NCBI GenBank assembly: GCA_023382535.1
Contig: JAHDWA010000054.1
Location: 8,210-72,209 of the forward strand
DNA: 64,000 bases
Source of the DNA: Anaerolineae bacterium
GTDB taxonomy: Bacteria > Chloroflexota > Anaerolineae > 4572-78 > J111
Direction: 5' to 3'
Part shown: one piece after another, positions 49,030 to 57,660 of the stretch
How the letters are laid out: each line of letters begins with the position of its first letter
How positions within the stretch are numbered: the stretch's first letter is position 1
Translations under genes and position numbers: made by a program
Notes under the pieces: model-generated
What the model saw: the letters and a program-made list of their open reading frames with translations, nothing else
The model's database searches: none
What the model was told of the DNA's origin: nothing

Positions 49030-51156
49030 ATGGGCGCTAAGGATACTATTTTGACGATCTTCAATGGCAAGAATTCGATAAATAAGGTACTAACCTCAGC
49101 CAAAAGCTGGTTCATCGCCTTGCTGCTGGCTTGGGGGACAGCCTTAGTTCCTGCCTCCGCTTTTGCTCACGCGGGCCTGGTCCGCTCCGACCCGGCCGAT
49201 AATGCCGTTCTCACGGAGCCGCCCGCAGAAATCCGCCTCTGGTTCAGCGAAGCCATTTCCCCTGATTTCAGCGGCGCGCAAATTCTGGATATTAACGGCC
49301 GGCCGGTCCAGGGCGTCAGCCTGCGGGTCAACCCGGCTGAAAACCTGCTCATCTTGACCCCGCCCGCGCTGGCGGAGGGGCTTTACAGCGTCCGCTGGAA
49401 AGTTTTATCCGAGGCCGACGGCCACTTTACCCAGGGCCTGCTGGTATTTGGCCTGGGCGAAGGGGTAGACCTGAGCCAGGCCGCTGCCGCCGAAACGGAA
49501 GCAGGGCCGCCGCCCTGGGAGGTCTGGCTGCGCTGGCTTAACTTTAGCGCCCTGCTGGCCCTGGCCGGCAGTGTTGGCGTCGCCTTCCTGGTTCTTGGTT
49601 CGGGCCGCGCTCTGCCCGCCGGGGAAGAACTCAACCTCTACTCGCTGCGGCGGGCCGCACAGGGCCGGGTGCTGGCCCTGGCGACAGGCTGGAGCAGCCT
49701 GGCCTGGCTGGCCGGCTTTGGCTTACTCCTGTGGCAGATTTTGCTGCTGGCGAACAGCCTGGCGGAAGAGGCGTCATTGGCCGGGGTGGGCTGGCAGCTT
49801 GTCAGCGGGACCCGTTGGGGCTGGTTCTGGCTGGCCCGGCAGGGAGTCCTGCTGCTTCTGTCAGGGGTCCTGTTCCGGCTGCATCGGTCAGCAGGGGCGC
49901 AGAAAAGTTCGGCCATGCTCCTCCGCTCTCACCTGCCCCCTCGCCGGGCTTCGCTCGGCAGAGTTCACGGGGGTGCTCCTCTGGGCTATATCGCTGCTTT
50001 GCTGTTATTGGCCCTTCTGACGATACAGGCCCTCACCGGCCACGCCGCCGCCCTGACTGCCTATACGGCCCTGGCCGTGCTTGTTGATACCCTCCACTTG
50101 CTGGCCGCCAGTCTTTGGGTCGGCGGGCTGCTGGCGCTGCTGGCCGGCTTGCTGCCCCTCCTGCGGCGAGACCGGGCCGATTTTGCGGCGCTGGCGCGGG
50201 CAAGCGTTGGCCCTTTCAGCCGGTCAGCCGCCCTCAGTGTGGGTCTCCTGGTCGCCACCGGGTTGTATAGTACGGGCCACCAGGTGGCTTCGCTCGATGC
50301 CCTGCTGGGCACGCTGTATGGACAGACTTTGCTGGCCAAACTGGGCCTGCTGCTGGGGGTGGGGCTTTTGGGCTGGCTCAATTCGCTGGCGGTCCATCCC
50401 CGCCTGGCTGCGCCGCTGGCTCGCCGGCTGGGCCGCCCGCCCGGCTGGACCCCCCTGGCCCTGCACCACCTGCCGCGGCTGGTCTTGCTGGAAGCCGGCC
50501 TGGGCTTGTTGGTTATCTTGGCGACGGGGGTGATGACCGCCACGCCGCCGGCCCGCGGGCCGGAGTTCGAGGTGGCGGCAGAGGAGATTCCCACCGCGCT
50601 CGATCAAACCGTTGACGATATGCTGATCACTTTTTCAGCCAAACCCAACCGGCCCGGCCAGAATATGTTTACCGTGCGCGCGGTCAGCACCCGTCGCCCG
50701 CCTCCGGCGGAAGTGATGCGGGTCATCCTGCGCTTCACCTTTTTGGGCCAGGAGATGGGCCGGACCTCGGCCGACGCCGTCGAGATCGAGCCGGGCCTGT
50801 ACCAAATCGGCGGGAACTATCTTAGCCTGGCCGGGGCGTGGCAGGTGCAGGTGGTGGTGCGGCGAAAGGGGATCGAGGACAGCGTGGCCCAATTCAATTG
50901 GATGGTCGCGCCGCCCGGCCCGGCCCGCCCGGTCTTCATTTCCCGGCGCCCTTTGGAATCGATCTTGACCCCGGCCGCCGGACTCCTTGGCCTGAGCTTA
51001 CTGCTTGTGGCCGGATGGTGGTTGGGACGTGGCAGAGGGGCGCAGCCAGGGCTTGTACCGGCCCAGGAGCCACTTGAAGATTTAGAAAACCCGGCCAGGC
51101 CAGAAATAGCCGCCACGCAGGATCCAACCTACCGGGTTAATACGGGGAGTTTGTAA
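49030..51156 (+). CDS. CopC-CopD fusion copper protein
   Basis: About 708 residues. After a signal (SWFIALLLAWGTALVPASAFA) comes a CopC domain with the mature N-terminal His (AHAGLVRSDPADNAVL) and the DxH motif (SEADGHFTQG), so the Cu(II) site looks intact. A CopD domain with about eight membrane helices follows (roughly residues 165-510; LLALAGSVGVAFLVLGSG, LAASLWVGGLLALLAGLLP, LLAKLGLLLGVGLLGWLNS). A C-terminal YtkA/FixH-like extracellular domain and one last helix (AAGLLGLSLLLVAGWWLG) end the protein. I take ATG 49030 as start, since upstream options lie in a repeat. It probably imports or buffers copper for the oxidases upstream. Confidence 0.9.
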   Translation: MGAKDTILTIFNGKNSINKVLTSAKSWFIALLLAWGTALVPASAFAHAGLVRSDPADNAVLTEPPAEIRLWFSEAISPDFSGAQILDINGRPVQGVSLRVNPAENLLILTPPALAEGLYSVRWKVLSEADGHFTQGLLVFGLGEGVDLSQAAAAETEAGPPPWEVWLRWLNFSALLALAGSVGVAFLVLGSGRALPAGEELNLYSLRRAAQGRVLALATGWSSLAWLAGFGLLLWQILLLANSLAEEASLAGVGWQLVSGTRWGWFWLARQGVLLLLSGVLFRLHRSAGAQKSSAMLLRSHLPPRRASLGRVHGGAPLGYIAALLLLALLTIQALTGHAAALTAYTALAVLVDTLHLLAASLWVGGLLALLAGLLPLLRRDRADFAALARASVGPFSRSAALSVGLLVATGLYSTGHQVASLDALLGTLYGQTLLAKLGLLLGVGLLGWLNSLAVHPRLAAPLARRLGRPPGWTPLALHHLPRLVLLEAGLGLLVILATGVMTATPPARGPEFEVAAEEIPTALDQTVDDMLITFSAKPNRPGQNMFTVRAVSTRRPPPAEVMRVILRFTFLGQEMGRTSADAVEIEPGLYQIGGNYLSLAGAWQVQVVVRRKGIEDSVAQFNWMVAPPGPARPVFISRRPLESILTPAAGLLGLSLLLVAGWWLGRGRGAQPGLVPAQEPLEDLENPARPEIAATQDPTYRVNTGSL

Positions 51157-51157
51157 G

Positions 51158-51973
51158 ATGAAAGCTGTTTTGATTATACTGTTGAAACCGATCCTGCTGC
51201 TGGCGCTGCTGAGTCTCGTTCTTGCCGGCTGCGGCGTCAGCCAGCCGCCAGCGCCCGCCTCCGGCGTGGCGATGACGCTTGAGGTCGAGCCAAATCCACC
51301 CGGCGTGGGGCCAAGCCATTTGACCGTGATCCTGGCCGACAGCGCCGGCAAACCCATCGAAGGCGGGAGTCTTAAAATCGAGGGTAGCATGAGCCACGAT
51401 GGAATGCAGCCGCGCCTGGCCAGGGCCAAAGCCGGGAGCGAGGGTAAGTATGAAGCCCCCTTTGTCTGGTCAATGGCGGGTGATTGGGTGCTGACTGTCA
51501 CCGCCGCCCTGCCCAACGGCCAGGAAGTCATCGGGCAGTTTGATTTTACTGTTGCCGGGGAGGTGGCCAAGAGGGAGCAGGATCATGCCCCGGCCTTGAT
51601 TCCGAACCAGGGCGCAGTGGTTCGCATTGTGTCGCCTCAAGACGGAGCGATGATTGAGCCGGGCCAGGAGGTCAAAGTAGAAATTGAGACCGATAATTTT
51701 GGGTTGGGTCAAAACGGCAATCACTGGCACGTCCTGGTGGATGGTCAATCGCCAAGAATGATCATGGGCGCTATGACCGAAACGATGCTGCCCGATCTGG
51801 AACCCGGCCGGCACGAAATTTCAATCCGCCTTTCTAACGGTAAACACGAGGAACTGCTGGAAGGCGCAGCGGTAGTCGTCACGGTTGCCGGCCCTGAACG
51901 GGATTCCGCGATGATGAGTATGGAGGAAGGGGACGAAGAACCTGCCCACGACCATGCTGAAGATAGTGAATGA
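51158..51973 (+). CDS. YtkA/FixH-like lipoprotein with His/Met-rich tail
   Basis: A 271-residue lipoprotein (lipobox SLVLAGC, Cys25). The first domain (about 35-125) resembles YtkA/FixH-like folds often next to CopC/CopD (MTLEVEPNPPGVGPSHLTVI, KYEAPFVWSMAGDWVLTVTA). The second domain (about 145-245) begins VVRIVSPQDGAMIEPGQEVK and contains GNHWHVLVDGQSPRMIMG, a His-containing loop. The tail (DSAMMSMEEGDEEPAHDHAE) is rich in Met, His and acidic residues, as in metal-binding tails. It starts one base after the CopC-CopD stop codon, so it is cotranscribed and likely takes part in copper delivery. Confidence 0.82.
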   Translation: MKAVLIILLKPILLLALLSLVLAGCGVSQPPAPASGVAMTLEVEPNPPGVGPSHLTVILADSAGKPIEGGSLKIEGSMSHDGMQPRLARAKAGSEGKYEAPFVWSMAGDWVLTVTAALPNGQEVIGQFDFTVAGEVAKREQDHAPALIPNQGAVVRIVSPQDGAMIEPGQEVKVEIETDNFGLGQNGNHWHVLVDGQSPRMIMGAMTETMLPDLEPGRHEISIRLSNGKHEELLEGAAVVVTVAGPERDSAMMSMEEGDEEPAHDHAEDSE

Positions 51974-52001
51974 TGCTTACCCGGTGGAATGAACCCAGGT
52001 T

Positions 52002-53846
52002 ATGAAAAAAATCCTCATCCTGGCGGTACTGCTCTTCGCGCTGCTTGCTTTTTCAGATAACCTGGCTTATGGACAACAGCCAGCGCCGGAACAGGTAACC
52101 CCGCCCATACTTGCTCAAGCCAACGGGACAGCGAAAATCGCCCCTGAAGTCCAAAAGGCCATGCAGTCGCTCCGGCCCGGCGAGATGTTGACCGTCATCG
52201 TAACCCTTGCCGACCAGGCCGATCTGAAGCGGCTGGCCGGGCCAATCGGCCTGAACCGGGCTGCCCGCCAGAGGGGAGTGATTGAAACCTTGCGGGCCAA
52301 GGCTGCTTCCAGCCAAAAAGTCTTAAAGGCGCTCCTGACCCTTCGTCAAGCCGAACGGCGGGCCGGCGAGGTAACTTACTTCTGGATTTTCAACGGCCTG
52401 GCGGTGACCGCCACCCCGGCCGTCATTCAGGAATTAGCGGCGCGGCCTGAAGTGCTTAAGATCACGCCCAATGAGACAATTCAGGCCCCGCCCCTTCTTT
52501 CGGAGAAGGACGAACTGGGCAGTTTGAGCGTTCAGCCCAATCTGGCCCTCATCAACGTGTCGGCGCTGTGGGACCTGGGCTATCGGGGGCAAGGCATCGT
52601 CGTGGCCAATCTGGATACAGGGGTAGATGGATCTCACCCCGACCTGGCCCCCAAGTGGCGCGGCGGGACAAATAGTTGGTTTGACCCTTATAACCAGCAT
52701 CCGACCACCCCCACCGATCTTGCCGGCAGCAGCAGCGGGCATGGCACCCGGACGATGGGCATTATGGTTGGGGGGGAACATAACGGAACCGGCTTTGGGA
52801 TCGCCCCGGAGTCCCAGTGGATTGCGGCAAAGGTTTTTAAGGATGACGGTTCGGGGACGACGGCCGGTTTCCACGCCGCCTTTCAGTGGCTCCTCAATCC
52901 TGATGGCAACGCCGCTACTCCGGATGCCCCGGACGTGGTCAATAACTCGTGGACTTACGGCAATCCTAATAGCTGCAATTTGGAGTTTCAACCCGATTTA
53001 CAGGCATTGCGCGCCGCCGGCATCCTGCCGATCTTTGCCGCGGGGAATGCCGGCTTTGGCAGCACCACCAACCCCGCGCCCACCAGCCAAAGCCCGGGTA
53101 ATTTGCCGGAAGCCCTGGCGGTAGGGGGTATTAATAACAGCAGTGCCATTTATTCGTCCAGCAACCGCGGCCCCTCAGCCTGCGACGGCACAATTTTTCC
53201 AGAGGTCGTCGCGCCCGGGGTGAGTGTGCACACGACAGATCGGTTTGGCCTTTACACTAATGCCACCGGCACTTCGTTTGCGGCTCCCCACGCAGCCGGG
53301 GCGCTGGCCCTGCTGTTAGACGCTTACCCGGCGATGAGCGTGGCCGAGCAGGAAACCACCCTGCTCAACAGTGCCGTAGAGCTGGGACCGCCTGCCGGGC
53401 CGGATAACAGCTTTGGCCGGGGCCGGATAGACCTGCTGGCCGGTTACGAATCACTCTTTGACTTATCGGTAACCCAATCTAGCTCGGCCAGTTCGCTGAT
53501 GGCAGAGACTCCCCTGAGTTACACCCTGACCATTGCCAATGGAGGTCCTTTCACGGCTACCAGCGTAACCCTGAGCGACACCTTGCCGGCCAAGGCAGCT
53601 TTTGGGGGTGTAACATTTAGCCAGGGTAATTGTACCGGGACAAGTACGATCACCTGTGCTTTTGGCAATCTGACGAGTGGCGCTGTGGCCACAGTCACGG
53701 TTAGTATTACCCCAACCCAGGCAGGACTGCTCATCAATACGGTGAACGTGGCCGGCGCCAGGTCTGACCTAAACGCGGCGAATAACACCTCTACGGCCCA
53801 AACGACGGTGATCGGGCAGTCATTTCTACCTATGATTCTCAAGTAG
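52002..53846 (+). CDS. Subtilisin-family (S8) secreted serine protease with DUF11 domain
   Basis: A 614-residue exported protease. Signal LILAVLLFALLAFSDNLAYG; an inhibitor-like propeptide covers about 45-165 (MLTVIVTLADQADLKRL, VTATPAVIQELAARPEV). The catalytic triad is complete: Asp205 in VANLDTGVDGSHPDL, His247 in GHGTRTMGI and Ser425 in GTSFAAPHAAGALALLL; the oxyanion Asn is in FAAGNAG. A DUF11 repeat follows (about 488-605: PLSYTLTIANGGPFTATSVT). It ends SFLPMILK, like the protein at 48111-48689. It starts 28 bases after the lipoprotein gene. It may process the neighbouring surface proteins. Confidence 0.94.
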   Translation: MKKILILAVLLFALLAFSDNLAYGQQPAPEQVTPPILAQANGTAKIAPEVQKAMQSLRPGEMLTVIVTLADQADLKRLAGPIGLNRAARQRGVIETLRAKAASSQKVLKALLTLRQAERRAGEVTYFWIFNGLAVTATPAVIQELAARPEVLKITPNETIQAPPLLSEKDELGSLSVQPNLALINVSALWDLGYRGQGIVVANLDTGVDGSHPDLAPKWRGGTNSWFDPYNQHPTTPTDLAGSSSGHGTRTMGIMVGGEHNGTGFGIAPESQWIAAKVFKDDGSGTTAGFHAAFQWLLNPDGNAATPDAPDVVNNSWTYGNPNSCNLEFQPDLQALRAAGILPIFAAGNAGFGSTTNPAPTSQSPGNLPEALAVGGINNSSAIYSSSNRGPSACDGTIFPEVVAPGVSVHTTDRFGLYTNATGTSFAAPHAAGALALLLDAYPAMSVAEQETTLLNSAVELGPPAGPDNSFGRGRIDLLAGYESLFDLSVTQSSSASSLMAETPLSYTLTIANGGPFTATSVTLSDTLPAKAAFGGVTFSQGNCTGTSTITCAFGNLTSGAVATVTVSITPTQAGLLINTVNVAGARSDLNAANNTSTAQTTVIGQSFLPMILK

Positions 53847-53870
53847 CAGTTACAGGAGAAGGGAGCGTTA

Positions 53871-54983
53871 ATGATGGAAAAACAACTGAGGTCTCGACCC
53901 AAATCGCTGCTGATGCTTGGCATGGTGGGATTAGTGTTCGTCTCTCTGGCCTGCTCGCTCTGGACAGGAGGCGCAAAAACTGTGCGCATCAAAAATACCC
54001 TGGCCACCCTGACGCCGACGGCGGCGACAATTGCCCGGGCTGAGGCTCCAGCGGCAGTAGTCCAGCAACCGGGAGCGTCTCCAGCCGCCCCTCAGGCCGC
54101 GCCTCAAAGTGGGGCCGCTACTGCCACGCCGATCCAGAAACGCCGGCCAATCTTGACCCCGACGCCGCTTCCGGCGGCAGTGGCTCAAGCGCCTGAGCAG
54201 CCGGTTGAGGTTGTGGCTGCTGCGCCAACGGCCATACCGCTCTCTGACCCTGGCCTGGACCCGGCTCCTGCTCCAGTGACTGACGCGACGCCTGTTTCCA
54301 ACGCGCCCACGGTACCGGCTTCACCCGTCCAGAACGGACCGGTCGGTACTCCGCCGCCCACAGCCACCCTGCCGCCGCCGCCCGATCCTACCGATATCCC
54401 CCAAACAGAAGTGGATGGCTGGATCTTTCGGGGCGTTCAGACCTCGCTTGATCAGGAGCAAGCGGTCGTGGTGGGCGAGTTGATCAATAAAACGGGCGCC
54501 CCCCAACAGGCAGTTGACATCTCCGGTATTTTTTACGATGCTAAAAACCAGGTGATTCAAGACGAGATTGACACGTTGAGTTATGTTCCGGCCGATATCG
54601 TTCCTGCCGGCGCCCACATTCCCTTTGAGCTGGTTATCGAGAGCACGCAGCCTATTTATCGTCTGGACCTGGTGGCCAAGTCTGCGCCCGCCACCGAATC
54701 GCCGCGCCAGGATTTTAACTTTGCCAATGTCAGCCAATGGACCGATGAGTTTAATACCTACTGCCTCGACGGCGAAGTGAAAAACACCGGCTCGCCCCTG
54801 GGAGATTATCTGGTGGTGATGGCCATTGCTTACAATGAGCAAGGCAATGTGGTCAGTTTTGGTGAATACTCCCCGGTTCTGCCCGAGGTGGTGATCGGGG
54901 ATCAAACCTCGCCGTTTGAGATGTGTATTGACCCGCTCAACCAGAACATTGCCCGCCATGAACTCAGGGCGCTCGGCTATTGA
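53871..54983 (+). CDS. Lipoprotein with Pro-rich linker and C-terminal FxLYD-like domain
   Basis: A 370-residue exported protein. The signal ends in a lipobox (FVSLACSLW). A long Pro/Ala/Thr-rich linker covers about residues 45-178. The C-terminal domain (about 180-370) begins DGWIFRGVQTSLDQEQAVVV and contains GELINKTGAPQQAVDISGIF and FNTYCLDGEVKNTGSPLGDY, two related units of the FxLYD type, often found in secreted proteins of unknown role. AGGAGAAGGGAG precedes the ATG. It lies 24 bases after the protease gene. Confidence 0.8.
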   Translation: MMEKQLRSRPKSLLMLGMVGLVFVSLACSLWTGGAKTVRIKNTLATLTPTAATIARAEAPAAVVQQPGASPAAPQAAPQSGAATATPIQKRRPILTPTPLPAAVAQAPEQPVEVVAAAPTAIPLSDPGLDPAPAPVTDATPVSNAPTVPASPVQNGPVGTPPPTATLPPPPDPTDIPQTEVDGWIFRGVQTSLDQEQAVVVGELINKTGAPQQAVDISGIFYDAKNQVIQDEIDTLSYVPADIVPAGAHIPFELVIESTQPIYRLDLVAKSAPATESPRQDFNFANVSQWTDEFNTYCLDGEVKNTGSPLGDYLVVMAIAYNEQGNVVSFGEYSPVLPEVVIGDQTSPFEMCIDPLNQNIARHELRALGY

Positions 54984-55026
54984 GCGAATACCAGCGTGTA
55001 TATCACCGTTTTGCCAGGAGGATGAT

Positions 55027-55239
55027 ATGCCCAAGAAGAAACTGTCGGTGCGCGAGCAGCAGGTTTTGCAATTGGTGGCTTTAGGCTACACCAACTTCCA
55101 AATTGCTAAAAAGCTGACCATTGCCGAAAATACGGTTAAAGCTCACATGCAAAACATCTTCGCCAAATTAGAAGTTCAGAGCCGGACCCAGGCGGCTCTT
55201 TATGCAACGCAGCGAGGTTGGGTGACGGGAATAGCCTGA
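55027..55239 (+). CDS. Stand-alone LuxR/GerE-type HTH protein
   Basis: A 70-residue protein consisting only of a LuxR-type DNA-binding domain: LSVREQQVLQLVALGYTNFQ, KKLTIAENTVKAHMQNIFAK, and a short tail. The ATG at 55027 follows AGGAGGAT with good spacing, so it is not merely the end of a longer reading frame. With no receiver or ligand domain, it must be regulated by level or partner, as in GerE. It sits between two surface-protein genes and is a candidate regulator of this cluster. Confidence 0.85.
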   Translation: MPKKKLSVREQQVLQLVALGYTNFQIAKKLTIAENTVKAHMQNIFAKLEVQSRTQAALYATQRGWVTGIA

Positions 55240-55250
55240 CCGAACGCCGT

Positions 55251-55279
55251 TCCACAAGTTTGGCGTTTGCCGGTATAAT
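55251..55279 (+). promoter_or_regulatory. Promoter of the LPETG protein gene
   Basis: Consensus TATAAT (55274-55279) with TCCACA (55251-55256) 17 bases upstream, 47 bases before the start codon at 55326. Confidence 0.5.
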
Positions 55280-55325
55280 CAGGAAAAATCAATCCAGCCG
55301 TATCATAAGGGAGGGGAGAGGCAGG

Positions 55326-57473
55326 ATGATCAAACAGCGATTGCTTCTAATCCTGTTGGCCGTTTTAGGGAGTACTTTTTTTGCCGTTATGCTGGCCGCC
55401 GGGCCGGCAGGCGCTCAGGAATCCGGGGGTGGAGGGGGGGATCAATCCTCCACCCCAGAGGTTACGCCGACGCCATCACCTCCAGCAGGGGAAAGCACTG
55501 ACCAGCCCGCAGCGCCGGATATTTCGCCGACACCGTCACCTGTACCAGAAGAAGGCACAGAGCAGCCTTTGACCCCAGCTATATCAGCCACACCCCCGCT
55601 GCTGGAAGAAGGGGACAGCCTTCCTGTGGAGCCTGAACTGGCGGCTACGCCATTGCTGGAACTGACCGGAATAGGCTGGGTGGAAGCAGGAAGTTGGCTG
55701 TCGCCAGCCTCGACGATCTCCAGTTTAGCCGTAGTTCCGGTAGATTGCGCCGTTTTGCCTGCACCGGTGGTCGGTTTCGAGATTTCAAGGGGGCAGGATC
55801 CCAACGATATCGCCGATTTTATTAACGATTTGATGGCTAATGGTTTCAGTGTGGGTACGGTTGACATCAGCGGCGGCGCCAATCCGCCGGCTTGTGTTGA
55901 CGTGCTTATTGTGCATGGTTTGAGTCAAAATAACGCGATTGCCTCACCCTACACCCCAGCCGAAGGCGCTTTACTCCGGGCTTGGGCGGGGAGTGGCCAC
56001 GGCCTCATGCTTTCCGGTGATTGGGGAAATTTCCGCGCCGGGACAGATGCCCTGTTTCAGGCCTACGGTTATACTCAACAAGGTCCCAATCCAGTCACCG
56101 ATCCCACTGATTTTGACTCACCGGCGCCGCCGCCCCCAAATGCCTGGGTGATCTATCAAACAGATAACTTTATTAACCATCCGATCCTTAACGGAGTAAC
56201 TTCGCTGGAACTCCTGGCCAGCTCCTGGCTGTCTCCTGCTGCCAATGCCATTGTCACTGCCGACGGGGACGCTGTCCCCCCCAATGCACCCGTTTTGGCC
56301 GCCTTTGTTGATGGGAGCGGCTGTGTAGCTCTTGCCACTGACAGTAATTGGATGGGTGTAGCGGGCGGGGGATATTTCAAGCAGAATAACGCCATCGTTG
56401 CCCGCCAGATGGTACAGTGGCTGAACGGCTGTACCAGCCTGAAGTTGTCAAAAATAGCCAGCCCCAGCCCGGTTCAGGCCGGCGGCCTGCTAACGTATAC
56501 TTTGACTGCCAGCAATGACTCTGCCGCCGCCGTGACCAATGTTCTCATCACCGATACCGTGCCGCTTAGTACTGCTTTTTTTACCGCCACCGGACCCTTT
56601 GCCGGCCCCGATGCCAGCGGCGTGGTTACGTGGTCGCTGGGTACGCTCAACGCCAACACCGCCTCGAGCGTGGTTATGGTGGTGCAGGTGGATAATACAA
56701 CGCCCGTTGGCGCCCTTATTGCCAATACGGCCTGGATCACCAGCGCCGAAGGGTTAACGGGCACAGCCACAACCTTCACCCCGGTCAACGTCCAGATGGT
56801 TGACCCGCTGGTGACAAAGGCGGCCAACACCAGCCAGGCCCAGGTGGGCGATGTGGTTACCTTTACCCTAACCGTACAGCAAGCGCCTCAGAGCAGCAGC
56901 AACGCCACCAACGTGCAGGTGGTTGACTTACTCCCCCCTGAATTGGATATCCTCGGCTCACCTCAGGTCAACAGCGGCTTTACCCTAGTGACCGGGCAGT
57001 CAGTCACCTGGACCATCCCGGTGCTGGCTCCGGCAGATGTCCGTTTGATGACGATCCAGGCCAAAGTCAATAATGTCACTGCGCCCCCCTTGACCCTTCG
57101 CAATCAAGCCACGCTTAGTTTTGATCAAGGCCCCGTTCGCTCATCGAATCAAGTAGAGATTCTGGTTCCCGCCGCCGCGCCGACTGCAACCTCAACGCCC
57201 ATTCCGCCACCCCCTGATGCTAACCGGGATAATAACAATGATAACGACAGTGACAACGACAACGACAATGACAGCGACCCCGGGCCGCCTCCGGCTACTC
57301 CTGTGCCGGCGACGGCGGTTTCGAGCATCGTTTCGGCGGCTCCGGCTGTACTGCCGGTGGCTTACTTGCCCGAAACTGGCTACCGGGACATCCCTGCCTC
57401 GCCGGCAGGCTGGGTGCTGGTGGGGCTAACTTGCTTGGGGCTAATGGGCCTTCTCCTCAAGGTACGGCGGTAA
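55326..57473 (+). CDS. LPETG-anchored surface protein with GATase-like and two DUF11 domains
   Basis: A 715-residue wall protein. The ATG at 55326 is preferred because of a GGGGAGAGGCAGG ribosome site and a signal right after it (LLLILLAVLGSTFFAVMLAA). A Pro/Thr-rich stalk follows. A globular domain at about 135-360 resembles class I glutamine-amidotransferase-like folds (VDVLIVHGLSQNNAIA, HGLMLSGDWGNFR, CVALATDSNWMGVAGGGYF). Two DUF11 domains follow (LTYTLTASNDSAAAVTNVLI; VVTFTLTVQQAPQSSSNATN). An Asp/Asn-rich linker precedes LPETG (681-685), a helix (WVLVGLTCLGLMGLLL) and KVRR: a sortase sorting signal. No sortase gene is in the window. Confidence 0.88.
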   Translation: MIKQRLLLILLAVLGSTFFAVMLAAGPAGAQESGGGGGDQSSTPEVTPTPSPPAGESTDQPAAPDISPTPSPVPEEGTEQPLTPAISATPPLLEEGDSLPVEPELAATPLLELTGIGWVEAGSWLSPASTISSLAVVPVDCAVLPAPVVGFEISRGQDPNDIADFINDLMANGFSVGTVDISGGANPPACVDVLIVHGLSQNNAIASPYTPAEGALLRAWAGSGHGLMLSGDWGNFRAGTDALFQAYGYTQQGPNPVTDPTDFDSPAPPPPNAWVIYQTDNFINHPILNGVTSLELLASSWLSPAANAIVTADGDAVPPNAPVLAAFVDGSGCVALATDSNWMGVAGGGYFKQNNAIVARQMVQWLNGCTSLKLSKIASPSPVQAGGLLTYTLTASNDSAAAVTNVLITDTVPLSTAFFTATGPFAGPDASGVVTWSLGTLNANTASSVVMVVQVDNTTPVGALIANTAWITSAEGLTGTATTFTPVNVQMVDPLVTKAANTSQAQVGDVVTFTLTVQQAPQSSSNATNVQVVDLLPPELDILGSPQVNSGFTLVTGQSVTWTIPVLAPADVRLMTIQAKVNNVTAPPLTLRNQATLSFDQGPVRSSNQVEILVPAAAPTATSTPIPPPPDANRDNNNDNDSDNDNDNDSDPGPPPATPVPATAVSSIVSAAPAVLPVAYLPETGYRDIPASPAGWVLVGLTCLGLMGLLLKVRR

Positions 57474-57536
57474 ACGCACAACAAAAACCTTTCGGCCTCA
57501 GTTGCGTTTAGGGATCGAATCAAGGGTCAGAATTTT

Positions 57537-57584
57537 GCCGGGATTCGGGGATAAAACATGCTTCAGGAATCTCCTGATCCCGGC
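57537..57584. repeat. Nested hairpins between convergent genes
   Basis: GCCGGGAT (57537-57544) and ATCCCGGC (57577-57584) enclose TCAGGA-ATC-TCCTGA (57563-57577). The structure sits between the convergent LPETG and L,D-transpeptidase genes. No T-run is present, so bidirectional termination is possible but unproven. Confidence 0.45.
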
Positions 57585-57660
57585 CCAACTGGTCTGCGTT
57601 TATATCCCGGCGCAGGGACCGTTCTCAAAACTTTTCCCCCAACGCTTTAAGCTGGAGAGA

